Below are positions 1 to 10,686 of a DNA stretch of 64,000 nt, in pieces (positions within the stretch are counted from its first letter, which is position 1; the number at the start of each line of letters is the position of its first letter). The DNA is from Acidimicrobiia bacterium (GTDB lineage Bacteria; Actinomycetota; Acidimicrobiia; Spongiisociales; Spongiisociaceae). The notes beneath the pieces were generated by a model. The model saw only the letters and a program-made list of their open reading frames with translations. It was not told the origin of the DNA and searched no databases. The position numbers and the translations under genes were made by a program. The DNA is taken from the NCBI GenBank assembly GCA_022827785.1, contig JAJEIM010000009.1:1-64000 (forward strand), in the 5' to 3' direction.

Positions 1-1
1 G

Positions 2-1366
<1,365 letters not shown>

Positions 1367-1420
1367 ACCTCGCCGGGCCCGGGCGGGTGCGGCTTCCGGA
1401 AGCGAGAGGGGGGTAATACT

Positions 1421-1439
1421 GCCGGCCCGAAAGGGCGGC
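1421..1439. terminator. Hairpin between convergent leuS and antiporter genes
   Basis: GCC(G)GCCC and GGGCGGC pair over seven base pairs with one bulged G and close a GAAA loop. It lies between two convergent stop codons, but neither side has a T-run. A separate 12-bp palindrome, GCTTCCGGAAGC, is at 1392-1403. The likely role is transcript end protection or bidirectional termination, inferred from position and shape. Confidence 0.4.
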
Positions 1440-1481
1440 CGTGATCGTACGTCTGGGGTCGGTCGTGTCGGCCCGACAGCG

Positions 1482-3248
1482 TCAGCCTGCGTCCCGCGGG
1501 GGGTCGGCACCAGCGGCGTCCACCGCGGCGTCCGCCGGTCCCAGAACGGAGTGCAGGATGGCCTCTGCGTCTGCTTCGGGTACCTCGAAGTGTCCGAGGG
1601 TATGAGCAATCAAAGCATCGAGCGCGGCTTGGCGTTCAGCGACAACATGATCGACCAAGCCGTTTCGCTGCAGGTCGGTGGCATCATCGATCCCCGCGGT
1701 CCATGCGAGAACCACAACATGCGGGTTGTGTTCGCGGGCGACGCGGGCGAACTGCTCGACGGTTGCCGGCAGGCTGTCGACAGCGAGAACGACACGGGCT
1801 TCGCGAAGGCCGGCCCGTTCGGCGATCAGATGACGCGATACATCTCCGATCAGGACAGCCCGGCCGCACTCAGCAGCCTGTCGCTCGGCGTGGGGATCCA
1901 GCGTGACGATTGTATATGGAACCGATACCGCTTCCAGGGCGTCCACGACATGATGGGCACGTGGCCCGTATCCGGTCACAACGACGTGATCCCGCAAGTC
2001 GCTGCCATGATGGGCGAAGCCGTCACCAGGGGTTCCGGCAAACTCCGCTTCCGTCTTCGTACCGCGCGCCGCTGCGATGCGGGTAGCCATCCGGTCGCCC
2101 AGCTTCAGGGCGTACGGACTGAGCGCCATCAAGACCACTGTCACGGCGATAAAGGCATCGGTACCGCCGGTGAGGCCTGCGGGAACGAGTCCGAAATCCT
2201 CCCCTGCGCGTTCGAGCACGAAGGAGAACTCACCTATCTGGGCAAGAACCAGCGCCGAGGACACCACAACGGTGCTGGGTTGTCGTAGTAGGGCGGCGGC
2301 TGCCGCGGTCGAGAGCATCTTCACAACGACGACACCTATCACGAGACCGACAACCAGCAGTGCATTGCGGGCAAGGTATGCCGGGTCGAACAACATGCCG
2401 ATCGATACGAAGAAGGTCGCCGAGAAGAGGATCTGCAGCGGCATCACCTCTCCCATGGCACGCGCCGCCAGGCGGCTCTCGCTGACCATCAATCCGGCGA
2501 GGAACGCGCCGAGCGAGATCGAGATGTCGAGGAGGCTGGTGAGGTATGCGGTGCCGAAGCAGATTGCGAGCACGGTCAGCAGGAACACCTCGCCCGACTG
2601 GTGGCGAGCCACCCAACGCATCAGCCTCGGCACGAGCGTCCGGGCCAGGATCACCACCACGGCGACTATCGCCAGAGCCTTGCCGATGGCTACGAACACG
2701 TCGACCGGACCCGAGGGCTGGCCACCCAGGAACGGCACGAGCAGCACCATCCCGACGATGGCGAGGTCCTGGAAGATCAGCAATGACACAGCGACGTTTC
2801 CGGTGGGAGAGGTTGTTGCACGACGTTCCGACAGCATCTTGAGGACAATGGCGGTGCTACTCAGGGACACGAGCAGCCCGGTGAACACGGAAGTACGCCA
2901 GCCTGCGCCGAAGGCTGCAGCCAGAAGCGCTACGACGGCTGTCGTGATCCCGACCTGGATCAAGCCGCCCACCAAGAAGAATGATGCCAGCTTCCGCACC
3001 CGCTCGAGGCTGAATTCGATACCGAGGGTGAAGAGAAGCAGCACCACGCCTATGTCCGCCGACTGGTTAACCAGGTCGATGTCGCCTACGAGGCCGATAC
3101 CGCCGGGACCGATCAGCGCGCCCGCCGCCAGGAATCCGACTATCGGAACGGTGCCGAGCCGTGCCGAGACCAGAGCGATCAGGGTTCCCGCTACCAGCAG
3201 GATGGCGAACTCTTCCAGCAGCGGAGGGATTGAGAGAGCTAGCAGCAT
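1482..3248 (-). CDS. Kef-type monovalent cation:proton antiporter (CPA2) with RCK domain
   Basis: 588-residue inner-membrane exchanger of the CPA2 family. Residues 1-380 are about twelve hydrophobic segments, including LLLFTLGIEFSLERVRKL and FFVSIGMLFDPAYL, which resemble the conserved CPA2 helices. From about residue 417 a TrkA-N/RCK nucleotide-binding domain follows (DHVVVTGYGPRAHHVVDAL, with GYGPRA as a modified glycine-rich loop). The family couples K+ or Na+ efflux to proton entry, gated by nucleotide or redox state; the cation cannot be read from sequence. It starts at ATG 3248 and is transcribed alone, 106 bp downstream of the exporter permease gene. The acidic, Ala-rich tail after residue 560 is not conserved in the family. 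Confidence 0.85.
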   Translation of the reverse strand: MLLALSIPPLLEEFAILLVAGTLIALVSARLGTVPIVGFLAAGALIGPGGIGLVGDIDLVNQSADIGVVLLLFTLGIEFSLERVRKLASFFLVGGLIQVGITTAVVALLAAAFGAGWRTSVFTGLLVSLSSTAIVLKMLSERRATTSPTGNVAVSLLIFQDLAIVGMVLLVPFLGGQPSGPVDVFVAIGKALAIVAVVVILARTLVPRLMRWVARHQSGEVFLLTVLAICFGTAYLTSLLDISISLGAFLAGLMVSESRLAARAMGEVMPLQILFSATFFVSIGMLFDPAYLARNALLVVGLVIGVVVVKMLSTAAAAALLRQPSTVVVSSALVLAQIGEFSFVLERAGEDFGLVPAGLTGGTDAFIAVTVVLMALSPYALKLGDRMATRIAAARGTKTEAEFAGTPGDGFAHHGSDLRDHVVVTGYGPRAHHVVDALEAVSVPYTIVTLDPHAERQAAECGRAVLIGDVSRHLIAERAGLREARVVLAVDSLPATVEQFARVAREHNPHVVVLAWTAGIDDATDLQRNGLVDHVVAERQAALDALIAHTLGHFEVPEADAEAILHSVLGPADAAVDAAGADPPRDAG

Positions 3249-3354
3249 TCTTTCACGTTAGCTATCTCGCGGGACTTGCCCTTCGGTTGAAGACACCTCG
3301 TCGGATCTGCCACCGGCGCGGACGGAAACAGCCCGCGCCGCGGGTGCGCCGGTG

Positions 3355-4599
3355 TCAGAACTCGGCGGAGCGGTAGGCCTGCCGGGCCTTGATCCTTGTC
3401 CGGTAGTTGAACACCCCGCCCGCGTAGACCCGCCCGGCCATCCTGATCAGCAGGATGATGAAGCCGATCATGATCACGAGCGCGGCCAGTTGCTCCCATA
3501 GGGCTACCGAGTCGGACACGGCTCGGACCGGGAGCACGAAGGGCGCGGTCAACGGAACCAGCGTGAGGACGGTCGACCACACCGTGTCCGGGTTGCCGGA
3601 GACGTAGATGATGCCGATCAGGTAGCCGGCCACGGTGACGAGCATCATGGGGAATGCAGCATTCTGGGCGTCCTCAGGACGATGCGCTATGGCGCCCACC
3701 GCCGCGTAGCCGGTGGCGTAGACGAGATAGCCGAGCACGAACCACATCAACGCGATGGCCAGGAATCCGGCGTCGACCTCGGGGAGGGTGACATCGAGAA
3801 CAAGGCGGACGGCCACGATCAGGCCCGCTGCGATCGATCCGAACTGCAGCAGGCCGAGCAGCCCCACCCCGATGATCTTGCCCGCCAAGAGCTGCCATGG
3901 GCGAAGAGAGGAGAGCAACACTTCCGAAACGCGGTTGGTCTTCTCCTCGGTGACTCCCAGCAGCACCCATGATCCGGTGGTCATGACGGCCATGAACAGG
4001 AGCACCAGGACCACTTGAGCGATCAGGAACTGCCGTTCCTCGGCTGAGTCGTCGATGCCGGGATCGGCCGTCACGATCGTCACTCCATCACCGCTCATGA
4101 CTGCCACTGCCCGCTCGGACACCTCGCCCGTGGCCACCATGCGCTGCACCTGGTACGAGAGGACGGCTTGCCGCAGCGCGGACTCGAGCTCCGATGGCGT
4201 GTCCTTGCCCACCAGTACCTGGTTCCTCCCGACCAGCGCCGCATCCACCGTTCCGTCCAGCACCGCCGCAGCCGCTCCGGCGTGGTCCGAGGGTGTGGTG
4301 AGGTCGATCCGGTAGGAACCCGGTTCGTCCGGCGCCATCGACTTCGCCAGTTCGCCCTGGCCCGCGCCCTCGGTGCCGACGGTGGCCACTTGGTAGGTGC
4401 GAATGGATCCGTCATCCCCGAAGAATCCGGGGATGGCTATGCCCGCGCCGACGAGGACGGCCAGAAAGAGCCAGCTCAGGGCATAGGACTTGCTCAGACC
4501 GCGCTCCAGGAGCTCGCGCCACATCACGAGGCCGACCGCACTTACCGCGCGCGAAGGTTCAAGACGGCCGGTCGTCGTCATGGAGCGGTCGACCGTCAT
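3355..4599 (-). CDS. ABC-2 type exporter permease (NatB/YhaP-like)
   Basis: 414 residues. One transmembrane helix near residues 40-58 is followed by a large external domain of about 150 residues, then five or six helices from about 192 (QVVLVLLFMAVMTTGSWVLL) to the C terminus. This is the layout of NatB/YhaP-type ABC-2 permeases. The motif GVTEEKTNRVSEVLLSSL after the second helix is characteristic of the family. I chose ATG 4599, ten bases after the amidohydrolase stop, because the upstream extension of this frame lies inside that gene; ATG 4581 is an alternative. It probably pairs with the ATPase at 6000-6887 on the same strand. The exported substrate is unknown. Confidence 0.82.
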   Translation of the reverse strand: MTVDRSMTTTGRLEPSRAVSAVGLVMWRELLERGLSKSYALSWLFLAVLVGAGIAIPGFFGDDGSIRTYQVATVGTEGAGQGELAKSMAPDEPGSYRIDLTTPSDHAGAAAAVLDGTVDAALVGRNQVLVGKDTPSELESALRQAVLSYQVQRMVATGEVSERAVAVMSGDGVTIVTADPGIDDSAEERQFLIAQVVLVLLFMAVMTTGSWVLLGVTEEKTNRVSEVLLSSLRPWQLLAGKIIGVGLLGLLQFGSIAAGLIVAVRLVLDVTLPEVDAGFLAIALMWFVLGYLVYATGYAAVGAIAHRPEDAQNAAFPMMLVTVAGYLIGIIYVSGNPDTVWSTVLTLVPLTAPFVLPVRAVSDSVALWEQLAALVIMIGFIILLIRMAGRVYAGGVFNYRTRIKARQAYRSAEF

Positions 4600-4609
4600 G
4601 CCTCGGCAC

Positions 4610-5614
4610 TCAGCGCAGATGGAAAAGGGCGGAGGCCGTGCCTGCGAAGATCGAGTCGACGGTCTCCTGATCGATCGCGTCCATGGCGTCCACGACGGCC
4701 CCGGCGTCCTCGATGGAGAATGGATGGTCGGTTCCGAACATGACCCGGTCGTGCCCGACCATGGCGATCGACGCATGCAGCGGTGCGGATGAATAGGTTA
4801 TGGCGTCGATGTACAGCCGGGCGATCGACCGGGACGGCGGTTCCGGCAACCGGGTCCGGCCGATCTCGTCAGACCGCCAGGCCGCGTCAAGACGCCCTAC
4901 CAGCGCCGACAGCGTCCCCCCGCCGTGCGAGACGACGATCTTTAGATCGGGATGGTTGAAGAGCACCCCGCCGAACACCAGGCGGCTGACCACCGCGGTA
5001 GTCTCCATCGGGAAACCCACCCCCACCGGCAGCACGTGTCCGTAGCCCTCCAGGAGGTCCAGACCGATACCGTCCTGGGGGTGTAGCAGCACCGGGAGGT
5101 TCCGGGACTCGAGTTCGCTCCAGACCGGCTCCAGTTCGGGGTCATCCAGCTGCAGGTGGGTGATCCTCGGGCCGGTTACGATCCCTCGCAGGCTCGGGTG
5201 CTCGTCGATTGCGGCGATCTCGGCCAGCACGTCACCGACCCCTGTGGCCGGGAGGGCACCGAGACCCACGAGGCGGCCACCGGTGGTTTCCTCCAACGCC
5301 CCCAACTCGTTGTTGACCTCCCGCGCCAACTCGACGGCCTCCTGGCCCTCGAAGGGCTCCAGCCAGGGATTGCCGAGCGAGATCACCGACTGCGTGATGG
5401 CGTTCTCGTCCATGAAGCCCACCTTGCCGGCCACCGTCCACCAACCGTCCTCGATCGGCCGGCCGATGCGCGGGTCGGCGTGTTCCTCTGGGAAGATCAC
5501 GAACCGTCTGAGTGCGCCATCCCGGTAGACCCGCGGGATGTCGCTCCGCCGTTCCAGGGCGGCCAGGTACGAGGTGGGGTAGAAGTGGGTGTGGACATCG
5601 ATCCTGGTGGTCAT
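4610..5614 (-). CDS. Amidohydrolase family 2 (ACMSD-like metal-dependent hydrolase or decarboxylase)
   Basis: 334 residues, the usual length for the amidohydrolase-2 (TIM-barrel) family. Metal-site motifs are visible: HTHFYP at residues 8-13, HPQDG near 178, VVSHGGGT near 228 and FGTDHPFS near 294. Relatives include aminocarboxymuconate-semialdehyde decarboxylase and 6-methylsalicylate decarboxylase-type enzymes; the substrate here cannot be named. It lies between an ABC ATPase and its probable permease on the same strand, with a 10-bp gap to the permease. A short upstream frame ends in an ATGA overlap with this start, which suggests translational coupling. Confidence 0.8.
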   Translation of the reverse strand: MTTRIDVHTHFYPTSYLAALERRSDIPRVYRDGALRRFVIFPEEHADPRIGRPIEDGWWTVAGKVGFMDENAITQSVISLGNPWLEPFEGQEAVELAREVNNELGALEETTGGRLVGLGALPATGVGDVLAEIAAIDEHPSLRGIVTGPRITHLQLDDPELEPVWSELESRNLPVLLHPQDGIGLDLLEGYGHVLPVGVGFPMETTAVVSRLVFGGVLFNHPDLKIVVSHGGGTLSALVGRLDAAWRSDEIGRTRLPEPPSRSIARLYIDAITYSSAPLHASIAMVGHDRVMFGTDHPFSIEDAGAVVDAMDAIDQETVDSIFAGTASALFHLR

Positions 5615-5778
5615 GCGGGGTTACCCTCCTTGCCGGGCGACCCGACCAGGACCAGCGCGTCGAGCGCAGCGACGACCACCTTGTCGATGAGTGCTGCCGC
5701 CTCTCCAGGCGTCAGGCGGGTGGCCGCATCATGCAAGCCGGCGACCATGCAGAAGGAGCCCGTCCTCAAACGCAGCAT
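5611..5778 (-). CDS. Possible 55-aa protein coupled to the amidohydrolase
   Basis: Short frame from ATG 5778 to a TGA that overlaps the ATG of the amidohydrolase gene (ATGA). The Ala/Leu-rich helical composition (TRLTPGEAAALIDKVVVAAL) looks like the last helices of a larger helical protein, perhaps a TetR-type C-terminal domain, but the frame closes upstream at about 5889 and I see no DNA-binding part or good ribosome binding site. It may be a remnant. If it is not a gene, the stretch 5615-5999 is empty; in 5779-5999 I see nothing else. Confidence 0.35.
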   Translation of the reverse strand: MLRLRTGSFCMVAGLHDAATRLTPGEAAALIDKVVVAALDALVLVGSPGKEGNPA

Positions 5779-5999
5779 GGACCGGAGGATAAACAGGGGG
5801 AGGTCTCCATCTCCGGAGCGAGCGCGCCACCCGCTCGGAGGCGGACGATGTCGTTCAAAAAAGAGGTAGATCGGGATAACTGTGACTCACGGTCCGCGCA
5901 CGATCCACGCGGAGTCCGATCCGTCGCCCGGGCGTGTTCGACGAGGGACACCGGATGGCGGTGTCACGAGAGAACGGGTTGCTTTACCTGCCACAGCGA

Positions 6000-6887
6000 T
6001 CACGATGCCACCGCCTCCCTGAAGAGGTCCGAGAGAGTAGGCGGACCGTACGAGAACTCCCGGACCGCCCTGCCGTCCGAGAGCGCGGTCATTATCTCCT
6101 CCATGGCGAGTTCGGCGGGCACCGTGAGAATGTGACGGGTCCCGATCGATTCCACCAACCGGACACCCGGAAGGGTGGGGGTGAGGGCGCGCGATGAGTC
6201 CACATCCACCTCGACCCTCCGGTGGGCCGCCCGGTCCTTGAGCGTCTTGACGGGCCCGGACAGGGCCACCCGGCCCTGGTTGATGATGGCGACGTCATCG
6301 CATAGGTGCTCTACAAGATCCAACTGATGGCTGGAGAAGAGCACCGCCGATCCTTGTTCCGCTCTCTCCCGGAGTATCCGTGACATCTCGTCGACTCCGA
6401 GCGGGTCGAGGCCGCTGAAGGGCTCATCCAGCACCAGGAGCTCCGGATCGTGTACCAGAGCGGTCACGAGCTGCACCCTCTGCTGGTTTCCGTGAGAGAG
6501 GTCGTCGATCCGTGAGTCTGCTCGCTCTTCGAGCCCGATCCGGGCAATCCACCAGTCGGCTGCGCTGGCGGCGGCGGCCTTGCCGAGCCCGTGGAGACGA
6601 CCGAAATAGATCACCTGGCGGCGTACCGGCATGCGGGGGTACAGGCCGCGCATCTCCGGCATGTATCCGAACCGCCTTCGAGCGTCGTGGGTGACCGATC
6701 GGCCCATCCAGGTCACGGTGCCCGCATCGAGGCGCAGCAGGCCGAAGATGGCGCGCATGGCGCTGGTCTTGCCGGCGCCGTTGGGACCGAGGAATCCGAC
6801 CAGCCGCCCCGGCCTTACGGAGAAACCGCAGTCATCCAAGGCAACCACCTCGCCGTAGCGCTTCGTAAGGCCGTCAAGTTCGAGCAT
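6000..6887 (-). CDS. ABC exporter ATPase (NatA-like)
   Basis: 295-residue ATP-binding subunit. Walker A is GPNGAGKTS near residue 34, the Q-loop region is GYMPEMRGLYPRM, the signature is LSHGNQQR, Walker B is LLVLDEPFSGLDP and the switch histidine is in FSSHQ. A C-terminal extension of about 80 residues after the ATPase core is typical of the YhaQ/NatA group of drug or sodium exporters. Start taken at ATG 6887 (MLELDGLTKRYG); ATG 6914 in the same frame would add nine residues. It drives the permease encoded further along this strand, from which it is separated by about 220 bp and the amidohydrolase gene. Confidence 0.87.
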   Translation of the reverse strand: MLELDGLTKRYGEVVALDDCGFSVRPGRLVGFLGPNGAGKTSAMRAIFGLLRLDAGTVTWMGRSVTHDARRRFGYMPEMRGLYPRMPVRRQVIYFGRLHGLGKAAAASAADWWIARIGLEERADSRIDDLSHGNQQRVQLVTALVHDPELLVLDEPFSGLDPLGVDEMSRILRERAEQGSAVLFSSHQLDLVEHLCDDVAIINQGRVALSGPVKTLKDRAAHRRVEVDVDSSRALTPTLPGVRLVESIGTRHILTVPAELAMEEIMTALSDGRAVREFSYGPPTLSDLFREAVAS

Positions 6888-7017
6888 GGACGTATGGAGG
6901 GTAATAGCCCGCATGTCCGCACTCCCGCGGGCCGACTCGCTCCCCGGAAGGCAAGGGGCTTCCCAAGGACGTCCTTGGCCGGTACAAGTACGGGGCGTTG
7001 TGGATGGAGGAGGTGCC

Positions 7018-7656
7018 ATGTCCGAGACGTCATCCGGGCGCAGCGCGCGCGCCGGGGTACCGGGCATACCGGTCTCCCGCCGGGGCGCTTCGCTGGTCCT
7101 GGGGGGCGCGCTGCTGCTCGTAATCGGATTCGCCCTCTGGAACCGGCCCCAGGCACCTCCCGCGGAGTCCCAACCTTCTCCGGAGGTCCTGGGCGTGCCC
7201 GTGTCCGCGGTCGAGACCTCTCCTGCTCTGGCGACCGTTCATGTCTCGGGCGCGGTCGCTGCGCCCGGCCTGGTGGTGTTGCCGGAAGGAAGCCGGGTGG
7301 CCGATGCGATCGCGGGGGTGGGCGGCGCGCTGCCCGGCTCGGAGCTTCGCCTGATCAACCTGGCTGCGCCGGTAGCGGACGGCATGCATCTCGATGTCCC
7401 GTGGGCCGGCGACAGGATGGGCCCGGGGATCGCGCCCGCCGCTGCGGCGGGATCGAGCTACCCGGTCGACCTGAACCGGGCTGATCACGAGGCTCTCACC
7501 GGCATTCCCGGTGTCGGCGAGGTGCTGGCGCTGCGCATCGCCGCCCACAGGGAGGCCCACGGTCCCTTCACGACAATGGAGGACCTCCTGGACGTTCCGG
7601 GCATCGGCGAAGGCAGGCTGGCCGGAATGCGCGACTACGTGGAGGTGGGTCGATAG
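7018..7656 (+). CDS. comEA: ComEA-type DNA-binding competence protein
   Basis: 212 residues. A cytoplasmic tail is followed by one membrane anchor (about 24-42), a Pro-rich linker, an SLBB-like domain (about 72-130) and two helix-hairpin-helix motifs (about 150-210; IPGVGEVLA and VPGIGEGRL). ComEA holds double-stranded DNA at the outer face of the membrane and passes it to ComEC. Start chosen at ATG 7018 because a GGAGGAGGT ribosome site lies just upstream. It is directly followed by comEC. The 130 bp upstream are shared with the divergent ATPase gene and probably hold both promoters. Confidence 0.9.
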   Translation: MSETSSGRSARAGVPGIPVSRRGASLVLGGALLLVIGFALWNRPQAPPAESQPSPEVLGVPVSAVETSPALATVHVSGAVAAPGLVVLPEGSRVADAIAGVGGALPGSELRLINLAAPVADGMHLDVPWAGDRMGPGIAPAAAAGSSYPVDLNRADHEALTGIPGVGEVLALRIAAHREAHGPFTTMEDLLDVPGIGEGRLAGMRDYVEVGR

Positions 7657-7718
7657 GCCGCCTGCCGGACCCGGGAGCCAGATGGTTCCTGGCCGGCGCC
7701 GGCGCCATCTGGATCGGA

Positions 7719-9806
7719 GTGGTCGCCGGGATCCGGGCTCCCTGGATTGCGGTCCTGGCCTTCGGCGCCGCGGCCGCGGCCGGCGTCCTGCGCAGTTGGG
7801 GAGCCGCCGTGGTGGCGGGCCTTGCGACACTCGGGGTCCTCGGCGGCCTGTTCCTGGGCGCTCGCCATCAGGAGGCGGCGGAGACAGTGCTTCCCCAGGG
7901 CGAGGTGACAGTGCTGGTCGAGACCCTGGCCGATGCTTCGGGCCGTCCGGGGCAGGACCGGGTGCTCGTGCGGATTCTGGCCGTCGAGGGAGCGGCAGGG
8001 GTGTTTGCCTGGGACGGTCCGGCGGGCTGGCTCCGGGGCGACGTGGCCGGCTGGACACGGGACAGCCGGTGGTGGGTTGAGACCACGATGTACCCCGGCG
8101 CCGATCCCGTCCTCAGTAACAGAGCCAGGAGCCCCATCGTCTGGCACGGCCGGGTGGTCCGCGCTCGTCCCGCTCCCGAGCGGGTTGGATGGGTGGCGGG
8201 ACAGGCCACGCGGGTCCGTTCCCTGATGATCGATCGTCTCCGCCCGGACGCCGGCCGGGGTAGGGCGCTCCTGGCCGGATTCCTGCTCGGGGACGTTTCG
8301 AACCTGCGACCGTGGGAGGAGGAGGCGATGCGCCGCGCCGGCCTGTCGCACTTCGTGGCCGTGTCCGGAAGCAACGTGGCGCTGTTCCTGGGCACCCTGT
8401 TCCTGGTAGCGGGCCCCCTGGGTTGGAGTTCCGTGCGTCGAGCGGTCCTGGGTCTGGCCGGTCTGGTCTTCTTCGTGTTCCTCATCGGGCCGGACCCGTC
8501 CGTGTTACGGGCAGCCACCATGGCGGGGCTGGTGCTGGTTGCCCGACCCTTCGGCCTGCGCCCGGACATCTGGCGGGTGATCGGGGTGGGGGTGGGGCTG
8601 CTCCTCCTGGTTTCTCCCGAGCTGGCCTACAGCCTCGGATTCCAGCTCTCGGTCGCAGCAACGGCGGGGGTGGTGGTCGGAACCGGGTGGTTCCGCAACC
8701 TCCGCCCCCGGTGGCTCGGCACCTCGCTGGGGGCTGCCTGCGGCGCCCAACTGGCGGTGGCTCCGGTCCTGCTGCTCGCTATCGGGCATCTTCCCCTCTG
8801 GTCGCCGGTGGCCAACGTCGCGGCTGCGCCGCTCGTGGTGGCGGCAACCGGGTTGGGAGGAGCGGGGGCCGTCGCGAATCTGGACGGGCTGGTGGAAGCA
8901 GGTGCCCTTCTGGCTCGGGCGGTCCTGGGGATAGCCGATCTGTCGTCAACCCTTCCGCAGATCGGGTGGACGGCCACCCTCCTGCTGGCCGGGTGCGGGT
9001 TGGTGGCGATCTCTCGCCGGTTCCGGCCGGTCGCGGTGCTGGCGGCAAGCCTGTTCGCGTGCCTGTTGACGGTCTCCACCGCTCCGCATGCGGTGGCGGG
9101 TGCTCCGGTCCGGCCGGCGTTCATCGCCCTTGACGTGGGTCAGGGCGATGCGTTGCTGCTCCTGGGCGAGGAAGGTGAGACGGTGCTGGTAGACGGAGGG
9201 AGCGACGGCGCCAGGATCCGGGCCGGCCTGGCCCGGTTCGATGTCAGGGCCGTGGACCTGCTGGTCCTGTCCCATGCCCATCATGACCACTACGGCGGAC
9301 TGGTCGACGTCATCGGGTCCCTTCCGGTCGGACAGGTGTGGTACGCACCTTTCCCGGGCCGGACGGACGGGTACTCGAGCCTCGCGGAGGCGGCCGAGCA
9401 GGTGACCCGGGTCGCGGTACCGAGCCTCGGCGCTCACCTGATCGGATCCATCCGGCTTGAGGTGCTGGGTCCGATCCGTCGGTATGCCTCGCCCAACGAT
9501 CAGTCGATCGTCATCCGGGCCACGCTCGGCGGTGAGACCGTACTGCTGACCGGCGACATGGAACGTGTCTCCCAGGCCGAGCTCGACCCTCCGCGCGTGG
9601 ATGTGCTGAAGGTTCCCCACCAGGGCGCTGCCACTTCCGATCCGGAGTGGTTGGTGGGAACGGGCGCCTCCGTGGCGGTGGTGAGCGTCGGCCCCAACCG
9701 GTTCGGCCACCCCTCCGAGGAATTGCTCGCGACGCTAGAGAAGGCCGGCATGGAGGTGCGTCGCACCGACCGGGAAGGCGACGTGGTGATCGGGTTCGGA
9801 CAGTGA
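7719..9806 (+). CDS. comEC: ComEC/Rec2 DNA uptake channel
   Basis: 695-residue multi-pass membrane protein for passage of single-stranded transforming DNA. The order is an N-terminal hydrophobic/DUF4131-like part, the Competence domain with many helices (about residues 190-460; VSGSNVALFLGTLF is the typical first motif), and a C-terminal metallo-beta-lactamase-like domain from about 465 with the metal motif SHAHHDH (H519-H524), thought to act as a nuclease. The start is a GTG at 7719, 62 bp after comEA, without a clear ribosome site, so the true N terminus may differ. With comEA it forms the core of a natural-transformation apparatus; no pilus genes are in the window. Confidence 0.9.
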   Translation: MVAGIRAPWIAVLAFGAAAAAGVLRSWGAAVVAGLATLGVLGGLFLGARHQEAAETVLPQGEVTVLVETLADASGRPGQDRVLVRILAVEGAAGVFAWDGPAGWLRGDVAGWTRDSRWWVETTMYPGADPVLSNRARSPIVWHGRVVRARPAPERVGWVAGQATRVRSLMIDRLRPDAGRGRALLAGFLLGDVSNLRPWEEEAMRRAGLSHFVAVSGSNVALFLGTLFLVAGPLGWSSVRRAVLGLAGLVFFVFLIGPDPSVLRAATMAGLVLVARPFGLRPDIWRVIGVGVGLLLLVSPELAYSLGFQLSVAATAGVVVGTGWFRNLRPRWLGTSLGAACGAQLAVAPVLLLAIGHLPLWSPVANVAAAPLVVAATGLGGAGAVANLDGLVEAGALLARAVLGIADLSSTLPQIGWTATLLLAGCGLVAISRRFRPVAVLAASLFACLLTVSTAPHAVAGAPVRPAFIALDVGQGDALLLLGEEGETVLVDGGSDGARIRAGLARFDVRAVDLLVLSHAHHDHYGGLVDVIGSLPVGQVWYAPFPGRTDGYSSLAEAAEQVTRVAVPSLGAHLIGSIRLEVLGPIRRYASPNDQSIVIRATLGGETVLLTGDMERVSQAELDPPRVDVLKVPHQGAATSDPEWLVGTGASVAVVSVGPNRFGHPSEELLATLEKAGMEVRRTDREGDVVIGFGQ

Positions 9807-9854
9807 CAGCTCGGCTCGGGTCTAAGCGACCTCCCATCGCTACGATCCGGCCCC

Positions 9855-10604
9855 ATGGCCAAGACGACTCAGCGCAAGCGGATCCTGATCACCGGAGCCG
9901 GCAGGTGGACCAAGGGGGACGAGGGGGGCTTGGGCGCGGCGCTGGCGATGCGGCTCGCCGGCCAGGGACACACTGTCGTCGTCAACCACCGTTCCAGCGG
10001 TGCATCGGCTGAGCGGCTGGTCGAGGCGATCCGGAACCGGTCGGCGAGCGCGCTGGCCGTCCGGGCGGACGTCACCGATCCGGACGACGTAGCGAGGATG
10101 GGGAGGACCATCGAGCAGGAACTCGGCGGACTCGACGCGGTGATCAACAACGCCGGCCTTTTCCTTATCAAGGACTACGAACACCTGACCCCCGATGAGT
10201 GGGAGTCGCAGATAGCGTCGACCGCCACGGCCACCTATTACGTGTCCAACACCCTGCTGCCTCTGCTGCGCGAGCAGGGGGGAAGGATCATCAACATCGC
10301 CGACGCGGGCGCCGACCGGATCACCGCCCGGCCCCGTACACTTCCCTACCACATCGGCAAGATGGGAGTGCTGATGATCACCCGGACCATGGCCAGGGCG
10401 GAGGCCGGCCATGGTGTCACTGTCAACGCCATCCTTCCGGGAGTCCTGGAGAACTCCGAACCCCTTCCGGATCGGGCCCGCATACCGGCAGGACGCCACG
10501 GCACCGCAGACGACGTCCTGGAAGCGGTCACGTTCCTCCTGAGCGAGAAGGCCGGCTACGTCACCGGCGCCTTCATCCAGGTCGGCGGGGGCTGGAACCT
10601 CTAG
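9855..10604 (+). CDS. Short-chain dehydrogenase, pteridine-reductase-like
   Basis: 249-residue Rossmann-fold NAD(P)H-dependent reductase. It has NNAG (98-101) and the catalytic pair Y165 and K169 (YHIGK). Where FabG-like enzymes carry the catalytic Ser, this protein has Asp (IINIAD, D150), as in pteridine reductase PTR1 and dihydromonapterin reductase FolM, and VVVNHRSS after strand 2 also fits that group. The cofactor loop is unusual: TGAGRWTKGDEGGLG (13-27) carries about seven extra residues compared with TGxxxGxG. It stands between comEC and holA, which are often adjacent, so it may be an insertion into this order. The substrate is inferred. Confidence 0.75.
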   Translation: MAKTTQRKRILITGAGRWTKGDEGGLGAALAMRLAGQGHTVVVNHRSSGASAERLVEAIRNRSASALAVRADVTDPDDVARMGRTIEQELGGLDAVINNAGLFLIKDYEHLTPDEWESQIASTATATYYVSNTLLPLLREQGGRIINIADAGADRITARPRTLPYHIGKMGVLMITRTMARAEAGHGVTVNAILPGVLENSEPLPDRARIPAGRHGTADDVLEAVTFLLSEKAGYVTGAFIQVGGGWNL

Positions 10605-10686
10605 TGGTTAGCGGAAAGGCCGTGCGGTTTGACCGCCGGGCCATGCCTGATCGTTCACCAGGCGGACCCCTGGCCCGGATCCGCTC

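Noticed and set aside
4600-4776. Longer N terminus for the ABC permease overlapping the amidohydrolase gene
   Set aside because: Those codons read as the shadow of the amidohydrolase; ATG 4599 gives a normal permease start.
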